Shown piece by piece: positions 6,207 to 10,208 of a stretch of 10,208 nucleotides of DNA. Numbering within the stretch: the stretch's first letter is position 1; each line of letters opens with the position of its first letter. The position numbers and the translations under genes were made by a program. The notes beneath the pieces are model-generated. The model ran no database searches, had not been told where the DNA came from, and saw only the letters and a program-made list of their open reading frames with translations. Source of the DNA: Bacillota bacterium (GTDB lineage Bacteria > Bacillota > Clostridia > Acetivibrionales > DSM-1351); NCBI GenBank assembly GCA_023397905.1, contig JAEWSZ010000087.1:1-10208 (forward strand). The letters are read 5' to 3'.

Positions 6207-8489
6207 TTAGTTATAGTTCACTGCAATGCGCTGCCCTGCTTTGCAGGTGACAGGCTTTCCCCCTATATTAAAATCAAAACCGGTGGTGTTGGTTTCTTCC
6301 GCCTGCAGGACAACGGAATTCCTGTCCGCCCATACGCTGAAAATCTGACCGCCCAGCACAAGCTTGAACTCCAGCGTTTCCCACGCCGAGGGAAGCCTGG
6401 GGTTCAAGGTTACGGCGTTTCCGTCATAGCCCACTCCCCCGAAGCCGAGAACTGCCGCCATCCATGCTCCTCCGTTGGCGGCGGGATGAGTTCCTCCGAT
6501 GTAAATCGTTCCGGCATATTGCTTGGACTCTCCCGTCAGGTCAATGGTGGCCGTCTTCAGAAAGTACTTGTACGCCCACTCCGGATTGCCCGTATCAGTT
6601 GCCAGCAGGGCGTATACACATGGGCTGAGACTGGAGCCGTGCTCCGTCCTGGGCTCATAATATTCCCAGTTGGCCTTTTTTACCTCATAGGGATACCTGT
6701 CTTTGAAAAGATTGAGCATAAGCACCGTATCAGCCTGTTTCAGTATCTTTGTGGTGGCCGCAAGTCCATTGCCCCCTCCCAGATACTCATTGGGGTCTAT
6801 AACCCTTCCCTTGAGCTCCTTAAGACTTATTTCCTCCAGCCTGTGATATCCGTCAAACTGCTCTATAACCAGCGTGTCCCTGTGTGGCTGCGGTATATAC
6901 AGCAGCTCTTTCATCTCATGAATGCCCTCCAGTTCGGCCTCTGTATACCCAATCCGCTTTATGAGCTCTTCATAAACCTGCCCGTGCTTTCCCCTGAGAA
7001 GCTCCAAAGTTTCTTCCGCCACTTCCAGGGTGTGCATGACCATCATATTTGTAAAGGCGTTGTTGTTCACTCTCTCGTGATATTCATCCGGTCCCGTCAC
7101 GTCCAGGATCTCGTACCTGTTTTTCTCCTTTTTGAAATATGAATAGGACAGCATGAAGCGGGCGCATTCGAGGATTACTTCTGCGCCGCCCTCCAGCAGT
7201 ATGCTTTCATCACGGGTCAAGCTGTAATATTGCCATATGCCGTACACTACGTCGGCGCTTATATGTATCTGTTTATCCCTGAAATATGTCCTCATGGGCC
7301 TTCCTGTGAACACATCCGTCACATTGAAGTGGGTGCATGCATCATCACCCGTATCCTGGCTTTCCCAAGCGTAATACGCGCCCTTGAAGCCATATTCCGC
7401 GGCTTTCCTCCGGGCCCCGTCCAGAGTGTGTATCCTGTACCTGACAAGGTTCTTTGCCACAACCGGGTTTGTGTACAGGAAGAAAGGCAGCATGAACATT
7501 TCCGTATCCCAGAATATTGCACCCTTGTATACCTGTCCCGACAGCCCCCTGGCAGGTATGGAAGCCTTGTCCGAATGGACCGGAGCAATGGACAGCAAGT
7601 GGTATATACTGTATCTCAGTGCGAGCTGGGCGGCGTCATCCCCTCCGATTTTTACATCAGATATATCCCACCGCAGATTCCACTGCTCCGCGTTTTCGGC
7701 AGCCAGAGAAATGTAACCCCTGTCTTTCGCCTTCCGGCACTCCTCCGCTGATGTGGCTGAAACATCGGCGATACCGTCATTGCCTGTATAAACCGTCACA
7801 TATTTATAAAAGGTGTATACCTGACCGGGCTGGGCCTCAAAAACTATTTTTCTGATAATCCTGTTATTTCCGGCAATGATTTCTTCACCGGATTCAAAAT
7901 CCATATCTATACTCTCTGTCACAGACACCGGGCACCCCAGTTCCTGTGAGTCGGAATTCAAAGCTATAAGTCCGTCTTTGGCCTCAGGCCTCATATTTTT
8001 CAGGTGGGGCCCGTTTATATCCCATACATCACCGTCTATCCCTGTTTCGATGACGATTTTGCACTTTTCAGACGTTTTAAAGGCATATTTCATACACATC
8101 AGGTGCACGTTGGAAAGGCCCAGGAATCGTTTTGCCTGGATACTTACCCGGTTTCCCGAGGCAGTTTTGAAGACGCTCTTCCTCATGTGCAGGCCTGACT
8201 TGATGTCCAGGCGCTGGACGTGTTCCTCCGCTTCGCCGCTTAAAATATTGAGCGGCGTGCCGTCGCAGTACAGCAAGGTGTAAAACCCGTTAGGAGCATT
8301 TACCGGTTCCCTCCATTTATCTCCCACCTTGTCGTACAAGCCCAGCAGATTGCAGGCCGCCAGCCGGTCCTTTTCATATTCCTCCAGGGTCCCCCTGTAG
8401 CCCATATATCCATTGCCAAGCAGGAACTTGTTTCCGTTCAGTTCTATATTTTCCCTCTTAAAATCTTTCTCTTCTATTATCCAGGACAT
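6207..8489 (-). CDS. GH65 glycoside phosphorylase, complete (nigerose/kojibiose phosphorylase-like)
   Basis: A 760-residue cytosolic enzyme of full GH65 length. Family members cleave alpha-glucosides with phosphate and inversion, giving beta-glucose 1-phosphate. The order is N-terminal beta-sandwich (~1-265), an (alpha/alpha)6 barrel (~280-660) and a small C-terminal beta domain (~690-760). Visible hallmarks are FWDTE (WDTE at 327-330, glucose binding), DVTGPDEYH with the expected general acid E469, VNNNAFTN, and EHGSSLS (H617-S620), the phosphate-binding signature, so it should be a phosphorylase rather than a hydrolase. The acceptor loop reads GAYYAWESQDTGDDAC (370-385), and the usual HxxxxGG segment is THPAANGGAW (667-676). 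These resemble, from memory, the nigerose or kojibiose phosphorylase branch rather than maltose or trehalose phosphorylases; the exact acceptor is not certain. ATG at 8489 is chosen over an in-frame TTG at 8501 because GGAGG (8495-8499) overlaps that TTG and sits five bases before the ATG. Its TAA stop lies 32 bases before pgmB, which must process its product. Confidence 0.92.
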   Translation of the reverse strand: MSWIIEEKDFKRENIELNGNKFLLGNGYMGYRGTLEEYEKDRLAACNLLGLYDKVGDKWREPVNAPNGFYTLLYCDGTPLNILSGEAEEHVQRLDIKSGLHMRKSVFKTASGNRVSIQAKRFLGLSNVHLMCMKYAFKTSEKCKIVIETGIDGDVWDINGPHLKNMRPEAKDGLIALNSDSQELGCPVSVTESIDMDFESGEEIIAGNNRIIRKIVFEAQPGQVYTFYKYVTVYTGNDGIADVSATSAEECRKAKDRGYISLAAENAEQWNLRWDISDVKIGGDDAAQLALRYSIYHLLSIAPVHSDKASIPARGLSGQVYKGAIFWDTEMFMLPFFLYTNPVVAKNLVRYRIHTLDGARRKAAEYGFKGAYYAWESQDTGDDACTHFNVTDVFTGRPMRTYFRDKQIHISADVVYGIWQYYSLTRDESILLEGGAEVILECARFMLSYSYFKKEKNRYEILDVTGPDEYHERVNNNAFTNMMVMHTLEVAEETLELLRGKHGQVYEELIKRIGYTEAELEGIHEMKELLYIPQPHRDTLVIEQFDGYHRLEEISLKELKGRVIDPNEYLGGGNGLAATTKILKQADTVLMLNLFKDRYPYEVKKANWEYYEPRTEHGSSLSPCVYALLATDTGNPEWAYKYFLKTATIDLTGESKQYAGTIYIGGTHPAANGGAWMAAVLGFGGVGYDGNAVTLNPRLPSAWETLEFKLVLGGQIFSVWADRNSVVLQAEETNTTGFDFNIGGKPVTCKAGQRIAVNYN

Positions 8490-8494
8490 ATTAA

Positions 8495-8499
8495 CCTCC
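8495..8499 (-). promoter_or_regulatory. Ribosome binding site of the second GH65 gene
   Basis: GGAGG, then TTAAT, then ATG at 8489. It excludes the longer TTG-started frame, whose first codons would be the ribosome binding site itself. Confidence 0.85.
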
Positions 8500-8537
8500 A
8501 AACTTGCGTAAATCTTGCATGCAGACAGTGTCTCCCA

Positions 8538-10208
8538 TCAGCCCCGCCATTCGTCGGGTATCCGGAGCGTCAAGCCTTCGGAACCTATTTTGTATTCCTT
8601 TCCGTATATCCGGATATCCGCCCCCGTACCATTTATGGTTTTAAAGCCGACGGTCTCTTTTGCCACATTTACCGCCAGTACGGCTCCCCTGTACATGGTC
8701 CTGAAGCTGTAGGATTTCCAGGCTTCAGGTATTGAAGGATTGAATACCAGCATATCCCCGTCGGACCTCATTCCTCCGAAGCCATAAACTATGTTGACCC
8801 ATGCCGCAGCTATGGACGTGGTGTGAAGCCCCTCTCTCGTGTTGCGGTTGTAGTTGTCCAGGTCCATACGCGTTGCAAAGCCGAAAAAGTCAAAGGCCTC
8901 CCTGTGCCTCCCCAGCTCGGAAGCAAAAACCGAATGTATGGACGGAGACAGTGAGGATTCGTGAATGCACCTGGGCTCATAGAACTCATAGTTGACTTTT
9001 TTGGCTTCACGGGAAAACTCCTGGTTATACAGGAACATAAACATTAAAACGTCCGGTTGTTTAATCATGTCGTTCCTGTATATCCTGTCATAGGACCAGC
9101 TATGGTAAAGAGGAAAGTCTTCCACAGGTATTGACCTGATATCCACATGGGGAAGGTCGAAATAGCCTTCGTGCTGTTCGTATATCCCGCTGCCCTCTTC
9201 CAGGGGGATATGCATATTCCGGGCCATATTGCTCCAGTCTTCAGGTTCTGTATCCTTAAGCCGGAGTTTCTTCTCCGCACCGGAATACACCTGGGGCTTG
9301 TTTGCCCTGAGAGCCTCCAATACTTCCACTGTGTATTCAAAGGTCTTTTTGGCCATATAATTGGTATAGCAGTTGTTATTGACCATCATCTGGAATTCAT
9401 CGGGGCCCATTACGCAATAGTATCCGAATTTCCCTGTTCTCGGGCTCCATTGGCCTCTTGTGGCCAGGAAACGGCATATCTGGACCAGCATTTCCAGGCC
9501 CTTTCCATACAGGAAATCCTCATCACCGGTGATTTTTGCATAATGCCAGACTCCATATGCCACCGCCGTACTGGGTTGGAACTGGAGGCTTGCATGCTGC
9601 CACAGCGTGCAGCTCTCCGTCCCGTCCAGAGTTGCTATGGGATAGCAGGCCCCTTCGCAGTCCAGCTCCTTTGCCCGTTCCATGGCCTCCGGAAGAGTGT
9701 TGTACCTGAATTCCAGCAGGTTTCGCGCCGCTTTGGGATTGTTGAACAGATAAAAGGGAAGGCAGTAGGTTTCGGTATCCCAGAAGGCATGCCCGCTGTA
9801 CGCCTCGCCCGTCAATCCCTTGGCCCCTATATTGAGGCTGGGATCCTCTCCGTGATAAGTCTGGTGCATCTGGAAAATACAGTACCTTATACCCTGCTGG
9901 TTGTCGGCATCTCCCTCAATGCTTATGTCAAAGGTGTCCCATATATTTTCCCAGTACTTTATATTTTCTTCCCGTGCTTTATCAAATTTTCCGGAGCAAT
10001 GTGCTTCAGCCAGTTCCGCTCCGTCCTTCCACACCTTTTCCGGTCCGGCGCCGCCGCTTTTTTCCGCATGGACCGCGGTCAGCTTGTCAAAGTAAACCGC
10101 CTCTCCACCAGCCAGCTCCAGACTGAATTCCAGCCCATTCAATTTCTCACCTTCAAAATATTTATATTCCGGCGCCTGCGGACAGTCTATGCTGAAACCC
10201 GCATACAC
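8538..10208 (-). CDS. GH65 glycoside phosphorylase, N-terminus outside the window
   Basis: The last 556 codons of a GH65 gene; the frame is open to the window edge, so the GTG at 10206-10208 is not a believable start. Aligning its WDTE (143-146 of the visible part) with that of the downstream paralogue suggests about 190 residues are missing. Hallmarks are HAFWDTETY, the general-acid motif CVMGPDEFQ (E271 visible numbering), VNNNCYTN, and the phosphate-binding signature IHESSLSPS (416-424). The acceptor loop GACYPIATLDGTESCTLWQH (186-205) and the GPDEFQ variant differ sharply from the downstream enzyme, so this is not a recent duplicate and probably takes another acceptor or linkage. The C-terminal segment EGLHTTSIAAAW (459-470) is the conventional GH65 form. 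The gene ends in TGA 48 bases before its neighbour, consistent with one operon. GH65 membership is secure; substrate is unknown. Confidence 0.9.
   Translation of the reverse strand: MYAGFSIDCPQAPEYKYFEGEKLNGLEFSLELAGGEAVYFDKLTAVHAEKSGGAGPEKVWKDGAELAEAHCSGKFDKAREENIKYWENIWDTFDISIEGDADNQQGIRYCIFQMHQTYHGEDPSLNIGAKGLTGEAYSGHAFWDTETYCLPFYLFNNPKAARNLLEFRYNTLPEAMERAKELDCEGACYPIATLDGTESCTLWQHASLQFQPSTAVAYGVWHYAKITGDEDFLYGKGLEMLVQICRFLATRGQWSPRTGKFGYYCVMGPDEFQMMVNNNCYTNYMAKKTFEYTVEVLEALRANKPQVYSGAEKKLRLKDTEPEDWSNMARNMHIPLEEGSGIYEQHEGYFDLPHVDIRSIPVEDFPLYHSWSYDRIYRNDMIKQPDVLMFMFLYNQEFSREAKKVNYEFYEPRCIHESSLSPSIHSVFASELGRHREAFDFFGFATRMDLDNYNRNTREGLHTTSIAAAWVNIVYGFGGMRSDGDMLVFNPSIPEAWKSYSFRTMYRGAVLAVNVAKETVGFKTINGTGADIRIYGKEYKIGSEGLTLRIPDEWRG

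Noticed and set aside
6174..7142. Plus-strand open frame of 322 codons opposite the GH65/pgmB junction
   Set aside because: It is antisense to a GH65 gene whose catalytic motifs fix the minus-strand reading; the translated product resembles no family I know.
8490..8501. TTG at 8501 as start of the second GH65 gene
   Set aside because: The codons after it contain the GGAGG that serves the ATG at 8489, so the longer start would translate the ribosome binding site.
8523..8533. Inverted repeat AGACA-C-TGTCT between the two GH65 genes
   Set aside because: It can form only four base pairs with a three-base loop, has no T-tract, and is too weak to be called a terminator or operator.
1..10208. tRNA, rRNA, CRISPR arrays, insertion sequences or prophage genes
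   Set aside because: I saw no cloverleaf-like sequence, no regularly spaced repeats, no transposase motifs and no terminal inverted repeats; the coding regions are intact with no frameshifts.

Overview
This window fits a Gram-positive anaerobe of the class Clostridia (Bacillota). The reasons are a three-SLH surface protein, strong GGAGG-type ribosome binding sites, a TTG start on the largest gene, and AT-rich intergenic DNA between coding regions of moderate GC. The genus cannot be read from the sequence. All genes lie on the minus strand, so transcription runs from position 10208 towards 1.

Right half (10208 to 5539): a compact carbohydrate-phosphorolysis cluster. It holds a GH65 glycoside phosphorylase cut off by the window edge, a second complete and clearly different GH65 phosphorylase 48 bases downstream, and then beta-phosphoglucomutase (pgmB). 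GH65 phosphorylases release beta-glucose 1-phosphate from alpha-glucosides, and PgmB converts it to glucose 6-phosphate, so the three genes form one intracellular route. A terminator-like hairpin with a T-tract (5401-5465) follows pgmB.

Middle (5288 to 228): one 1686-residue exported, cell-surface protein. It has a signal peptide, a three-part glycosidase-like region that I assign tentatively to the DUF6259 type, a CARDB domain, a CBM9/DOMON-like carbohydrate-binding module, a second CARDB, a further beta-rich domain and three SLH repeats. It is probably an S-layer-anchored enzyme that handles a polysaccharide or oligosaccharide outside the cell. Its leader is unusual: the hairpin is followed by two near-identical Shine-Dalgarno modules 87 bases apart.

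Left edge (227 to 1): a stem-loop follows the surface gene. Then comes a near-consensus promoter (TTGAGA, 17 bases, TATAAT) decorated with two perfect inverted repeats, one over the -35 region and one over the expected transcription start. A ribosome binding site and the first about 20 codons of another minus-strand gene run off the edge.

The working model, which is inference, is that the surface protein releases or captures short alpha-glucosides, a transporter outside the window imports them, and the two GH65 enzymes phosphorolyse different linkages or acceptors. No RNA gene, insertion sequence, prophage or CRISPR array is visible.
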